From Pictodentalium vernedei (lineage: Eukaryota; Mollusca; Scaphopoda; Dentaliida; Dentaliidae): 64,000 bases of DNA. Position 1 is the stretch's first letter. Every line of letters begins with the position of its first letter. The stretch is taken from the NCBI GenBank assembly GCA_031216915.1, contig CM062289.1:247381187-247445186 (forward strand), given 5' to 3'. Below the pieces are notes generated by a model. The model saw nothing but the letters and a program-made list of their open reading frames with translations. It was not told the origin of the DNA and did no database searches. The position numbers and the translations under genes are program-made. Of this stretch, positions 1 through 11,849 are shown in pieces.

Positions 1-289
1 TTTGAAGCACATTCACCAAATATGACGCCTTTAAATGGTGATACCTGCACTTCTGAGTAAAGCCCAAATATGGGCTTCCAGAACTCTACCAGTTAAATGT
101 ACACCAGAAGCATGTTAGAAACAATCTTGCAAATCATTCCTTCAAAGAGGTTATATGCAAAACATGGAAGCATTCGAAGCAGTAGTTTGCAAGGAGATTT
201 TTTTTATGGTTTTCACCATTACCATGGTGTAAAAATCTAAGGAACAATGCCACCCCTAAAAATGTCACCCCTAAATGTGACCCCAGGAT

Positions 290-463
290 CAGTAGAACCT
301 GTCTTGAGAGACAACCCTTTTTGCCAGGCAAAAGTGGTCTCTCAAAACAGGTGGTCTCTCATGACAGGACTCTTACAGAGTAAAACAACCTAACGGTACA
401 AAATCATAGCGGTCTCTCAAGACAGGTAGTCTTTCACGACAGTGATCTCTCAAAATAGGTCTG
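290..463 (+). repeat. 'gagagacc' repeat, left arm of an inverted pair
   Basis: About 170 bp built from repeated gagagac(c) and acctgt(c/t)ttgagag motifs in both orientations. The block at 6138-6306 is the same sequence in reverse complement, with the motifs in the same order and only scattered differences. It opens with cagtagaacctgtcttgag, which resembles a pogo/Tigger-type terminus. It could be a terminal inverted repeat of a 6-kb element or one of two independent MITE insertions; no transposase is visible between the arms. Confidence 0.6.
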
Positions 464-929
464 CTATGACTATTACATTATGAAAAGGGTTAAAACATAT
501 GATTAAAAAATTCAGTCAGCATGCTAGATAACATACCTGTTTATAAGATAGGTTTGTATTGCTTCTACTGACACAAAACAAAATATTCGCCATTATGTCA
601 CGGACATCACTAGTGCTGAAGAATTCTATTTCAGGAAAGCTAACAAAATTCAACAATAACTAAATCAGAAGACTATAGAATGAAAACAGAATCGACAGAC
701 TGAAAAAAACATAATAGGAGACTAATAGCCAATCATTTGTCATCCTGATCTTTCATGCATTTTTTTCACCAGACATTCTCTAGCACTGAGTTTCACAATC
801 ACAAGTTATTTATTTCATTATCTAGTGTTTAAACCCTTCACTTAACAAATCAAACAACACTTGTCTAGCAAATATGTATAAAATTATTTTGTTTAATTTC
901 TTTCTTTTTTCAAAACATTGTAGGATCTC
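464..929. other. AT-rich, nothing recognised
   Basis: No open frame of note, no RNA gene and no repeat that I can match elsewhere in the window. Confidence 0.5.
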
Positions 930-1090
930 TATATCCCTCTGCACACTGATGTGAAAATACCAAAGTTTTCATCAGTAAGTTTTTCTCACAATGCAACTGA
1001 GAATTTAATAAATTATATATTGTTTGTCAGAGCTCATTGAGCTCTGTCAAACAAGATATAATTTGTTTAATTTTTCATGCTGCGTGGGCA
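930..1090. repeat. Foldback element (AGCTCA-centred palindrome)
   Basis: The core at 1010-1064 folds into a stem of about 27 bp (tgtttgtcagagctca facing tgagctctgtcaaaca, then aaattatat facing agatataattt). A similar palindrome with the same AGCTCA centre lies at 52944-53012. A diverged relative at 5563-5715 shares the leader ccctctgcacactgatg. This looks like a non-autonomous foldback MITE family. Confidence 0.55.
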
Positions 1091-1141
1091 ATATAGGGTC
1101 AATGTCGAAAATTCTGAAATACTGCCAAAGTGCTAGGAGTT

Positions 1142-1486
1142 TAAAAAAAATAACTGGGCTCCTTCCAGACAAGGGAAGCTAGTGACTTTAACTCTTAGCC
1201 TGTGGCAGCATATTCTTCTACTGAGTGAAAAAATAACTGGGCTCATTCCAGACAAGGGAAGCTAGTCAGTTTAAACCTTAGCCTGTGGCAGCATATTCTC
1301 CTACAGACTGAAAAAAATTACTGGGCTCATTCCAGACAAGGGAAGCTAGTCAGTGTAAACCTTAGCCTGTGGCAGCATATTCTCCTACAGACTGAAAAAA
1401 ATTACTGGGCTCATTCCAGACAAGGGAAGCTAGTGAGTTTAACTCTTAGCTTGTGGCAGCATATTCTCCTACAAACTGAAAAACTA
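1142..1486 (+). repeat. Tandem array, four ~84-bp units
   Basis: The phrase t(a/t)actgggctc(a/c)ttccagac recurs at about 1151, 1234, 1319 and 1402. Each copy is followed by gggaagctagt and tgtggcagcatattct. The period is 83-85 bp and the copies are nearly identical, so expansion is recent. It lies directly upstream of the ~500-bp array and may be part of the same element. Confidence 0.85.
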
Positions 1487-3256
1487 GAGGGGGTATCAGT
1501 ACCCCGTGGCTCATCAACAGGTGGCCAATGTAAAGGGGTGGCTGGAGTAAAAAAAAAAGTTCAAAACCTGCACACAAAAGTCCAAAATTAAAGAAAATAA
1601 GCAGCTAAAGGGTTAAATAATATAATAATAACCCCTAAGAAACATGCTAACAATAAATAGGAACCATGGCAATATGCTACAAGGTAAGTCTCACTTTGAA
1701 AAAAAGAAAGACAAACCTCAAAACCTGCACATAAAAGTAAAAAAAAAAAGTATCACATTTGTTTCAATGAATCTATTGAAATTTTTTTTTTTTTATCACA
1801 ACCTGTACATAAAAGTAAGAAGCTGTAAGCCTAAGTCCAAAAGCTGTACATAAAAGTCCAAAATTGAAGTAATTCAGCAGGAAAAGGGTTAAATAATACA
1901 AACATAGCCCTAAGATGCATGTTTACATACAACAGAAAGCATGGCCATATGCTGCAAGGTAAATCTCCACTTGGAAGAAAGGGAAAAAAAACATCAAAAC
2001 CTGCACGCAAACATCAAAATAAGTCTAAAATTTGATTCAAAGGGTTAAAATTAAGACAAAATACCCTGGAAAAGAGTTAAATGTTACAGTGAACCACCAT
2101 AGCAATATGCAGAAACTCTACACTTGGAAGAAAGGAAAAACAAAAAAACCCATGAAAACCTGCACGCAAACGGCAAAATAAGTGTAAAAATCAATTCAAA
2201 GGGTTAAAAATTTGTTTAAAAATGCACTGGAAAGATATCAATGTTATAATGCAGTGAGGTCAACCTCACTTGAAATTGTTTTTTTTTATCACAACCTGTA
2301 CATAAAAGTAAGAAGCTGTAAGCCTAAGTCCAAAAGCTGTACATAAAAGTCCAAAATTGAAGTAATTCAGCAGGAAAAGGGTTAAATAATACAAACATAG
2401 CCCTAAGATGCATGTATACATACAATAGAAAGCATGGACATATGCTGCAAGGTAAATCTCCACTTGGAAGAAAGGAAAAAAAACCATCAAAACCTGCACG
2501 CAAACATCAAAATAAGTCTAAAATTTGATTCAAAGGGTTAAAATGAAGACAAAATACCCTGGAAAAGAGTTAAATGTTATAGTGAACCACCATAGCAATA
2601 TGCAGAAACTGTACACTTGGAAGAAAGGAAAAAAAAAAACCCATGAAAACCTGCACGCAAACGTCAAAATAAGTCTAATAATCTATTGAAGGGGTTAAAA
2701 ATTTTTTAAAAATGCACTGGAAAGATATCAATGTTATAATAACCACCACTGCAATATGCAGTGAGGTCAACCTCACTTGAAATTGTTTTTTTTTATCACA
2801 ACCTGTACATAAAAGTAAGAAGCTGTAAGCCTAAGTCCAAAAGCTGTACATAAAAGTTCAAAATTGAAGTAATTCAGCAGGAAAAGGGTTAAATAATACA
2901 AACATAGCCCAAAGATGCATGTTTACATACAATAGAAAGCATGGACATATGCTGCAAGGTATATCTCCACTTGAAAGATAGGAAGAAAAAAACATCAAAA
3001 CCTGCACGCAAACATCAAAATAAGTCTAAAATTTGATTCAAAGGGTTAAAATTAAGACAAAATACCCTGGAAAAGAGTCAAATGTTATAGTGAACCACTA
3101 TAGCAATATGCTGAAACTAAAAAAAAATTTGAAAAGCCAAAAAATCAAAACCTGTACACAAAAGTTCAAAATATTTGAGAGCGGACGCCGACGCCAACGC
3201 CGGCATGAGGGCTATGCCATAGGCTCACACAACTAACGTTGGTGAGCCAAAAGCCC
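1487..3256 (+). mobile_element. Minisatellite-bearing HINE-like element (~500-bp units)
   Basis: Three long units start at about 1796, 2289 and 2796 (period 493-507 bp), each beginning tcacaacctgtacataaaag and each carrying gcatggacatatgctgcaag and cctgcacgcaaac. After the array comes a GC-richer end with a gacgccgacgccaacgccgg stretch and then a hairpin, ggctcac facing gtgagcc (about 3220-3250). Internal minisatellite plus a 3' hairpin next to a gctcac motif resembles the other HINE-like elements in this window. No protein is encoded; the class is inferred. Confidence 0.55.
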
Positions 3257-4609
3257 TCTGTTACCTAGTAGGGGTACAATTCTGATCTTTATCTTACAAC
3301 AAGCATTTATTTTTTCGGATATACGTCTAAGCAAAATACAATAGTGTACTGAGCTCTGCAGCACTCCATTCTGCAGTTAATTACAAAAAGAAATCAACTT
3401 CTTCAATTGACAAGTATGCAACACAATGAACAACAGATTTGTAGATTAGAACAGAAAACATTTAATCCTACAGCATTGTAGGATGAATTTGTTACTGAAC
3501 CTCAACACAAAAATGAAGGGATTCTCACACTGAACTATTTCCTTCAGAAACATGAGGTTGAATAGATTAAAAATGATGGAGCTTAAGTTCAGGTTGGTAA
3601 TTTTGTTAAAAAAAAAACCCTTAAATTTTAAATTATCTCCTGAATACTCCATGCAGTAATTGGCTATGTTATCATATCACTGCATCTGTATTTGCTAAAT
3701 GTACTTAAAACTATAAGCGATGGAGAATTTTCTTGTTAACTCTCTACCTATCCAACTAGCAGATGACATTTGCAAAAACATAGTTGAAAAACTAACAAAT
3801 TTTCATTTTTTGCCTCAAAATCATAACCATTTTTGGCCTCATAGTCATAAGCTATGTTTTGGGACAAAAATTGAAAAACACAAATTTTGAAATCAAATTT
3901 AATCTGTATTCCATGAAAGGTAAGATGTTCCCCAAGTCTGAAAACAAATGGTTGTTTTCAAATACATGGATATCAAAAATCTCAAATTCTGCTAAAAGCT
4001 GAATTCTACTTTCGTGAAAATACTAACATTTTAATGATGATTTTTGGACTGCTGTAGACCAGATATAATATTTATGTAAGGTAAAGGGTTAAGCCTTACA
4101 CAGAGCATAAAATTTATGAAGTCTGTCAAAAAGGTTTCAGAAAATGTCTGATTATATGTACTGTGTGAACATGCCAGAGCCTCTGACCAAATTGAAAGAT
4201 GAAAGTTTGTTTCAGTGTGTGAAAATCAGAATAACAGACAGAGATCTTAAAATGTTTCAGTGCTATCATGTACATATATATTTTTCAATAATATGACATT
4301 GGTGATTGCCAAGACTGCTGATGAAATGATGTTGTGTAACACACCAGTGGAAAGAGTGATCTGATCCAAGTCCTTTCCTCTGATGTGTAACATTACATTG
4401 TATCCTCATGATGAAAGAAGAATGCACTGCGTTTTTTCTGAGTGGCTATTATCAGTATATGCACTAAAACAGTTAGAATAAATAAAGATTAACATGCTAA
4501 GTGAAAATAAGACTGATGGTTAAAGCATTCACATAATCTGAAAAAAAACTCTTAAACCAATGAACAGCCAGAAGAGTGAACAGTGCTTCATATACCAGTA
4601 GTATTACAT
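3257..4609. other. Non-coding stretch, nothing recognised
   Basis: AT-rich with stop codons in all frames. Only short chance frames are seen and there is no match to other repeats in the window. Confidence 0.5.
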
Positions 4610-4624
4610 AGGATACTTAGGATA

Positions 4625-5300
4625 TCTACGCTGTTTTAGTGAATATCGAGAATTATCTCACGATGTGTGGACTTGAAAGTTTTATTTTTCACAAGTGCCT
4701 GTGCGAGAGAAAAATAATACTTTCAGATCCACACGAATGAGATAATTCCTGATATTCACTAAAATAGTGTAGATTTTCTTTTTATTATATGCTATGAGGC
4801 ATTTTACTGTGCAATATTCAGCACAATTTCACTGCAAACAGGTACATTTCAAAACAATAACAAAGATCAGCTGATCGTTCATTCAAGGCAACGTTCAAGA
4901 TGATGTCATTCGCCGATGTGTAACGTAATTTAGGAAGCTACTGAAAACATTCATCGTGTGGACCTGAAAATATATTTTTCACTCGCACAAGCGTTCATGA
5001 AAAATAAAACTTTCAGGCCCACACTCATGAGATAATTCCTGATACTGACTAAAATAGAGTAGATTATCTTTTTTATTGTATGCTACGAGACATTTTATTG
5101 CACAATATTCAGCCCAATTCGACCTCCAACGCACACATTTCAAAACAATAACAAAGATCAGCTGATCGTTCCTTCAAGGCAACATCATGCGCCGAAGCAT
5201 GACATCATTTAGGAAGCTACTGGGGGATATTTCTCGATATCTATAGAGTCAATGGATATAGAGAAATATCTTTTAGATAATTTGTGATAATTCTCAGACT
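4625..5300. repeat. Foldback MITE cluster, copy 1
   Basis: Two palindromic modules lie in a row. In the first, about 4627-4690 (gtgaatatc...gaaagttttatttttcac) faces 4705-4775 (gaaaaataatactttcag...gatattcactaaaatag), giving arms of some 65-70 bp around a short loop. The second, about 4940-5055, is related. Between and after them lies a conserved spacer containing aacaaagatcagctgatcgtt. The same arrangement recurs at 58650-59040. No coding capacity; probably a non-autonomous foldback element. Confidence 0.7.
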
Positions 5301-5562
5301 AGCATATAATAAAAAGACATATTAACTCTTAGCCAGCTGTGTATTTTCAAAAAATATTTTTCAGAAAATCAAGTCATGGCTGCTGTGATGCAGTCATGAC
5401 TAGATTTGATGAACAATGCATCAAAATTTAAATTATTGGTCAAAAAGTTCATTCAACTTACATAGGAGAAATTTAGTTTAATGTGACCAAATTTTACTTA
5501 TTTCAGTGGCAAGGAATTTTGTATTCTGGGCAGGAATATCTGATAGCAGCACGAAAGGAGTT

Positions 5563-5715
5563 AACCCTCTGCACACTGATGTTGAAAAATCAAATTTTCA
5601 AGCTGAAAAGTTTTCCTATCATGCAACTAGGAAATTAACCAATTCAATCTGGTCTGACAGAGCTTGTGCACCTCTGTAATTTGGGTATTTTGACATTAGT
5701 GTCAAGTGGATAAAA
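5563..5715. repeat. Diverged copy of the 930-1090 foldback family
   Basis: Shares the leader ccctctgcacactgatgt, the phrase atgcaact and a gacagagct core with the element at 930-1090. The second palindrome arm is eroded. Confidence 0.4.
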
Positions 5716-6137
5716 CCTAATTTTATGGGAGAACAACCTAAATATATCTCATGTAAACTATGCGAGGAAGTAAGTAAGCTGTTAATTGTGAAGTAACAAA
5801 AGTAAAATTCTCTAGGATAAGATCCTTATTTTTATACCTACCATACCTACACAACCTGCTCCCAATCAAAATGCACCACTTTAGAAGGACCCTAAATAAT
5901 TGAATTTTCAGAGACAACAGCTGGCAAAAGGATAATAAAAATTAACCAAATTGAGTTATCGGATGCCAAAAGCACATGGTGGACAAAACCGTTACTCTAC
6001 ACTGAAGATTAAGTCCAGTTTTATTCCTTATATTGTCACTTCTGATAGAAATGTTCATTTTGAGACACAAGATATGTGTGAGGTGGGGAGGCAAGTTCAA
6101 TTTCTAATTCACAGAGAGGGGCATTTTCTCTTTATAA

Positions 6138-6306
6138 GTAAAACCTGTTTTGAGAGACCACTGTCAAGAGAGACGACCTGTCTTGGGAGACCACTGTGAC
6201 CTTGTACCGTTTGGTTGTTTTACTCTGTAATGGACCTGTCCTGAGAGACCACCTGTTTTGAGAGACATCTGCCCGGCAAAAAGGGTAGTCTCTCAAGACA
6301 GGTTAT
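6138..6306 (-). repeat. 'gagagacc' repeat, right arm of an inverted pair
   Basis: Reverse complement of 290-463, including the inner phrase ttacagagtaaaacaacc and the flanking acctgtcttgagagac blocks. See the left arm for alternatives. Confidence 0.6.
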
Positions 6307-7465
6307 ATTTCTGTTGATGGTATAATTGCAAAATGGGCATCCACATTTCAAATATCTTACATGGTGACATCAAACAGTAACATATGGTTCTGAGGCCATA
6401 AACACAAAAAACTACCCAAGTTCTCAGAGGGAGAGGATTTTAGTCAATCAGGAACATATACTATTCTTAATCATATTTAAAATAAGTAACAATAACATGA
6501 TCACCTTTTTCATGTTATATAATTTGGTTATGTTTTATCATTTTGGATATTTTAAGATTGTATCCATTATTATATTTGTAGATAGGATATTATTTAACAC
6601 TATTAGTTGAGTTCCATTCCTCATACAATATTGTTCCTGGTGTTGTGTAGCCAAGAAAACTCAAGTATTTTTGGATACTATTCCAAGTTTAATTATACTT
6701 AATACAGTAGAACGTCATTAATTGAATAGCCACTTTTCCAATGAAAAATATCCAATTAACAAGAATATTCAATTAACAGGGATTTGGTCATTTTTCTATA
6801 TTCTAATAATAACAGGACATTTATTATATCTCATTTGACAGAGTTTATGAAGCATAAGTAAGGTACGGACCGTAACTCTGATAAAAAATATGCGGGCATC
6901 TTTATTATAACATGTGCAGTAGTGGCTTGTCATTTGGATCCCTCATACTAAATTTCATGGAAATCCAGCCACTCACTGATGAGGTATCAATGTGGATGGA
7001 CAGATGCATGGACAGATAGATGGATGCATGCATGAATGGACACGTGGATGCACGGATGGACAGCCAGATAAGCACATGAAATCCAGTATACCCCCCATTC
7101 TCTTCAAGAGTGGAAGTATAAATACAACAATGAAACTCACCTTGTTGGAAAACAAATGGTTGAAAAGAGAACTGTACCGAGCAGAGATGACAACATGAAA
7201 GAAAAATCAGAACTTAATCTTCAGAGTGAAGAACCAGGCAAGTTCACCGTGCACTTTTAGTGCCTAATAACTCAAGTCTGTCTATTAATCTACTAAACTG
7301 TTTCAATTTCCTTAATGGATAACAGAAATGATTGGGAGCAGCTTGATTAGGTTTGGTTGGTTGGAAATAATGAAACATGAAAACAGTTGTATCTATGTAC
7401 ATAAATTACAGTCATTGAGAACATTCACATACAGTAATTCTAATAAATGATGTTACTAAAAATTT
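6307..7465. other. Non-coding; pogo-like fragment and ggatggaca microsatellite
   Basis: Around 6711-6790 the sequence cagtagaacgtcattaattg, with several attcaattaaca motifs, looks like a degraded pogo/Tigger terminus. The same attaattgaat motifs occur in the foldback at 60341-60770. At about 6985-7065 there is an imperfect (g)gatggaca/gatgcatg microsatellite. I see no gene in this stretch. Confidence 0.4.
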
Positions 7466-7597
7466 AAATTTTATAGTAAATTTCCTTTCTTATTATACCT
7501 ACCACAATTGTTTACCACAGTCTTGCACTACAGTGGAAGTCCCTAACTCGGAAGTATACTCTCTATTTTGTTCTTTCCCAAGCAATTTGGGAAAGAA
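7466..7597 (+). repeat. DIRS-A left ITR (3' end of element), truncated
   Basis: Begins taaattttatagtaaatttc, as in DIRS-B at 45280. From tttcttat onwards it is the reverse complement of 15740-15869. It breaks off after gggaaagaaa, where the minisatellite element begins; the remaining ~120 bp of ITR seen in DIRS-B is absent. The first ~20 bp have no counterpart in the right ITR, a one-sided extension of the kind described for DIRS-1. Confidence 0.85.
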
Positions 7598-10112
7598 ATG
7601 AAAGTGTCAATGACACTGTAGCTTAACTTGTGCGTTGTGTTTCATGAAAAGGATAATGTTCAATGTTTATGAAAGGATTATGAAATAAGACAAGAATTGT
7701 GATAATTGAGAATATGTTAATTTCTGTTCCCTGTGTGCTATGTTTTTAATAAAAATAATATAAGGTGTACACTGTACTAGAGAGCTGAGGGGTGGGTTAA
7801 TATGACCTCACAGTTAATGTATGTGGCCCTCACAGTTAACCTTTGTCAACGAAAGTTAACAAGTTACAGTGAAATTATTCCAAAACGAGTCATCCTATCA
7901 AGTCACATTGAATTCCCTTCATAAATATGGCCTGTACATTGTGCTAAAGGTTTTCAGGCTTCAGGCCTGTGAAACCATGATGGTAGACCGATTGTAACTA
8001 AAAGGGGACGTCCTCATCTCGACATTATACTGAGTCATTCTACTAAGTTACAATGAAATCCCTTCACAAATACAACCTACAGTCTGTAGTAAAATTTTTT
8101 GGGTTTTGGGCTCAGGAAGCCAACATGGTTGAATGATCGTAACCAAAAGGGGGCGTTGTCATCTGGGTATCATCTGAAGAAATCCTACAAAGTTACAATG
8201 AAATCCCTTCATATATATGACCTGTAGACTGTGCTCAAGGTTTTCGGGCTTCGGGCCCCTGAAGCCGCCACAGTTGATCAAACACGACCAAAATGGGATG
8301 TCATCATCTAGGCATTATATGGAGTCAACCTAACAAGTTACAATGAAATCCTTCCATTAATACGTCCTATAGACTATGCTAAAGGTTTTTGGGTTTTGGG
8401 CTCGGGCAGCCATCAAGGCAGAATAATCATGACCAAAAGGGGACGTTCTCATCTAGACATTATTTGGAGTCATCCTACCAAGTTACAATGAAATCCCTTC
8501 ATAAATATGACCTATAGACCGTGCTAAAGGTTTTCGGGCTTTGGTCCCCTGTAGCCGTCACAGTTGACCAATCTCGATCAAATGGGGATGTCATCATCTA
8601 GGCATTATATGGAGTCAACCTAACAAGTTACAATGAAGGACCTTCATAAATATGACCTGTAGACTGTACTCAAGGTTTTCGGGCCTGGGCCCCTGTAGCT
8701 GTCACAGTTGACCAATCACGATCAAATGGGGATGTCATCATCTAGGCATTATATGGAGTCAACCTAACAAGTTACAATGAAATCCTTCCATATATATGAC
8801 TTATAGACTATGCTAAAGGTTTTTGGGCTCGGGCAGCCATCAAGGCTGAATGATCGTGACCAAAAGGGGACCTTCTCATCTAGATATTATTTGGAGTCAT
8901 CCTTCCAAGGTCCAATGAAATCCCTTCATAAATATGACCTGTAGACTGTGCTAAAGGTTTTCAGGCTTTGGGCCCCTGTAGCCATCACAGTTGCCCAATC
9001 ATGTCCGAAAGGGGATGTTCTCATCTACTATATGAAGTCAACCAAGTTACAATGAAATCCCTTCATAAATATGACCTGAAGACTGTGCTAAAGGTTTTTT
9101 GGGCTTCGGGCTCAGGCAGCCATCATGGTTGAATGATCACAACCAAAAGGGGAAATTCTCATCTGGGCATCATCTGGAATGATCCTATGAAGTTACAATG
9201 AAATCTCTTCAAAATATGACCTTTAGACTGTGCTCAAGGTTTTCGGGCTTCGGGCACCTGTAGCCGTCACAGTTGACCAATCACGATCAAAAGGGGATGT
9301 CATCATCTAGGCATTATATGGAGTCAACCTAACAAGTTACAACGGAATCCTTCCATAAATACAACCTATAGACCATGCTGAAGGTTTTTGGGCTCGGGCA
9401 GCCATCAAGGCTGAATGGTCGAGACCAAAAGGGGATGTTCTCATCTAGACACTACTTGGAGTCATCCTACCAAGCTACAATGAAATCCCTTCATAATTAT
9501 GACCTGTAGACTGTGCTAAAGGTTTTCGGGCTTCAGGCCCCTGTAGCCATCACAGTTGCCCAATCAGGTCCAAAAGGGGACGTTCTCATCTAGATATTAT
9601 ATGAAGTCAACCTACTAAGTTACAATGAAATCCCTTCATAAATATGACCTGTATACTGTGCTAAAGCTTTTCGGGCTTTGGGCTAGGGCAGCCATCATGA
9701 TTGAATGATCGCAACCAAAAGGGGACATTCTCATCTGGGCATCATCTGGAGTGATCCTACAAAGTTACAATAAAATCCCTTCATAAATATGACCTGTATA
9801 CTGTGCTAAAGCTTTTCGGGCTTTGGGCTAGGGCAGCCATCATGATTAAATGATCGCAACCAAAAGGGGACATTCTCATCTGGGCATCATCTGGAGTGAT
9901 CCTACAAAGTTACAATAAAATCCCTTCATAAATATGACATGTAGACTGTGCTCAAGGTTTTTGGGCTTCGGGAACCTGTAGCCATCACAGTTGACCAATC
10001 GCGAACAAAAGGGAGGTCATCATCTAAGCATTATATGGAGTCAACCTAACAAGTTACAATGAAATCCTTCCATAAATACGACCTACAGACTATGCTAAAA
10101 GTTTTTAGGCTC
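7598..10112 (+). mobile_element. HINE-like element A with ~15 units of ~144 bp
   Basis: Starts atgaaagtgtcaatgacact followed by gtagcttaacttg, the same 5' end as the elements at 23447 and 54981. After ~260 bp of leader a tandem array follows. The phrase aagttacaatgaaatc recurs about every 138-148 bp (8044, 8191, 8336, 8483 and on to 10053). Each unit also carries gacctgtagactgtgctaaa, ttttcgggctt and gccatcacagttg or gccatcaaggctg. One pair of neighbouring units near 9640-9910 is almost identical, so array growth continued recently. No 3' hairpin is present: the array stops abruptly at the DIRS-A recombinase fragment. Same family as 27943-29020. Confidence 0.75.
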
Positions 10113-10380
10113 GAATCAACCGAGTGATCAGCACACCGTATCGACAGAAGACCTTCCACTCAGCCGCATAGGCTAAACCAGTGGTGTGCTGCCTTGAAGA
10201 AGAAATGCACTCCACTGCTTGTCTCGAAAAACCTCTATGGAGGAGGCAGGACAGGACAAAGGAGATGCGTGAAGGCACAATGATGTCAGCTCGATGTGAA
10301 ACTTCCTCAGATGACCTTGACAGAGAAGACGACCCCAGAGATCGCAAAACTACTGGAACACTGCTCTGTGATGCATCCAC
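10113..10380 (-). pseudogene. DIRS-A tyrosine recombinase, N-terminal fragment
   Basis: An open minus-strand stretch encodes HRGFSRQAVECISSSRQ followed by TTGLAYAAEWKVFCRYG. This is the typical N-terminal SAM-like (core-binding) segment of DIRS recombinases, in which an SSSR-x(n)-Y-x(2-4)-W-x(2)-F pattern precedes the catalytic domain. The catalytic R, HxxR and Y motifs would lie further to the left but are replaced by the minisatellite array. The fragment follows the RNase H domain directly, as expected. Identification rests on pattern recognition; it is certainly non-functional. Confidence 0.7.
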
Positions 10381-10439
10381 TCTGTGGAAATGACCCTGCC
10401 CAATCGGGACAGGGAGTCAGCTAGGACATTCAGATGACA

Positions 10440-10923
10440 GGAATGTGATGAACCACCACACCGGAGTTGACACCCTAAGTGAGCAGTAGAAGATCCCCAG
10501 CCAATTTATACATGGGAACCGAGTGCGTGCCATCCCTGGTTTCCGAATGTAAGCTACCACTATCTAAATGTTGTACAACAGAAGGACCTGACGATTCGAA
10601 AGGTTGGGAATCCACTGCCAGAAACTCAGAAGAAGAGCAAGAAGCTCCTTCTGGTTGATGTGAAGAGCTGCCTCATCCTGCTCCCAAACAAAGGAAAGAC
10701 CTAGAGGATCGAATGTCACACCCCATCCAAGATCGCTGGCATCTGCTGTCAGAACACGACTGGATGTGGACAAGTTCAATGGAACTCCTGCAAAATACAC
10801 TGAACATCCATCCAGGGAAGAAAGTGATGACTGACAGATGCTGGTAACTGAAGCACCAGATCCAGAGGATCGACATTTGGCCTCCAACGACTGAGTAGAA
10901 ACTGTTGGAGTGGTCTGATACAC
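10440..10923 (-). pseudogene. DIRS-A RNase H domain
   Basis: The minus strand encodes ADASDLGWGVTFDPLG, then FVWEQDEAALHINQKELLAL, then in a shifted frame VVAYIRK (the family's VVAY-x4-GGTHS region). It ends with a decayed tail corresponding to the family's HIPG-x-LNVLAD-x-LSR motif. The first D of the ADAS motif and the E of KELLAL match the conserved RNase H acidic residues. It lies between the RT and recombinase fragments, as is usual in DIRS elements. At least two frame changes and stops break it. DIRS-B keeps the ADASDLGWG part but loses the rest. Confidence 0.75.
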
Positions 10924-11138
10924 AGCCGACCTAAAGGAATGAGATCCATCGCCGAAGGGCAGACACCGAGCTGTCAGAGAATACCCCGAACTGTCACAGA
11001 CGTGGACTGGGTCAAAGTCAGGACAAAAGCAGAGAGAATCACCGCCCTCACCAGGGAACTGCCACCATATTCAGCTGAGTATGGGAGTACATCCCCAGAT
11101 GACAAAACGACTGAGAAGGGACCAGGTCTGACTTCGCC

Positions 11139-11765
11139 TCATTGACTATGATCCCAAGCGGCAAAAGCTGATTCAACAGTGTGTGGATATCCCGACTCCA
11201 GAAGAGCAGCATTGGAATGCCTCTGGTGGATGTCGTCCAGGTAAGCTGAAGTAGTCACCCTGGACTGTGTGTGATGTAATTCTAGCACATGCAACATCAG
11301 TCGGGCAAAGGCCCAAGGGGCCAGGTTGAGACTGAAAGTCATGGTCTTGAACTGGTAAACTCGCCCCAGAAAAGTGAACCGGAGATACTTTCGCAATGTC
11401 CGATGAATTGGAACGTGAAAGTAAGCATCTCGCAGGTCGATGCTGGAAGCGATGTCACCCTGGTGAATGGAGCAGCGAACCGACCTGAAAGTCTCCATGC
11501 TGAACTTGGGAGCAAAAATAGAAGGTTCAGGATACTCAGATTGATAACCGGTCGGAGTCAGTCATTCTTCTTTGGCACCAAGAACTGGCGTGAATAAAAT
11601 CCCACTGAATGAATGCTGACGACCTCGATTGCCCCCTTTGACAGGAGACTGTCTATCTCCATGATCAATAGTTCCCGATGTTAACCATCTGAAGGAACTG
11701 GGGTTGGCAGTGGCACCTGTGACAGAGTTGGATGCCTCTGAAAGGATATCCACAGACATCTAACA
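11139..11765 (-). pseudogene. DIRS-A reverse transcriptase
   Basis: The minus strand encodes SSIDLRDAYFHVPIH (motif A, catalytic D in DLRDA), RKYLRFTFLGRVYQF, LNLAPWAFARLM (motif B) and SAYLDDI (motif C, YLDD intact). Upstream, in another frame, is an eroded counterpart of GFYSRLFLVPKKDGRLRPV of DIRS-B. DLRDAYFHVPIH plus LAPWAFxRL is characteristic of DIRS reverse transcriptases rather than LTR or LINE types. Stops and shifts occur between motif C and the RNase H domain, and about 200 bp of connection look deleted or scrambled relative to DIRS-B. Confidence 0.8.
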
Positions 11766-11849
11766 CCCAAGAATCAGATGTGATTGTGGCCTAATGGTCT
11801 GCAAACTCCTATCCACCAACATATCCTTCCACCAACATGAGATGAATCA

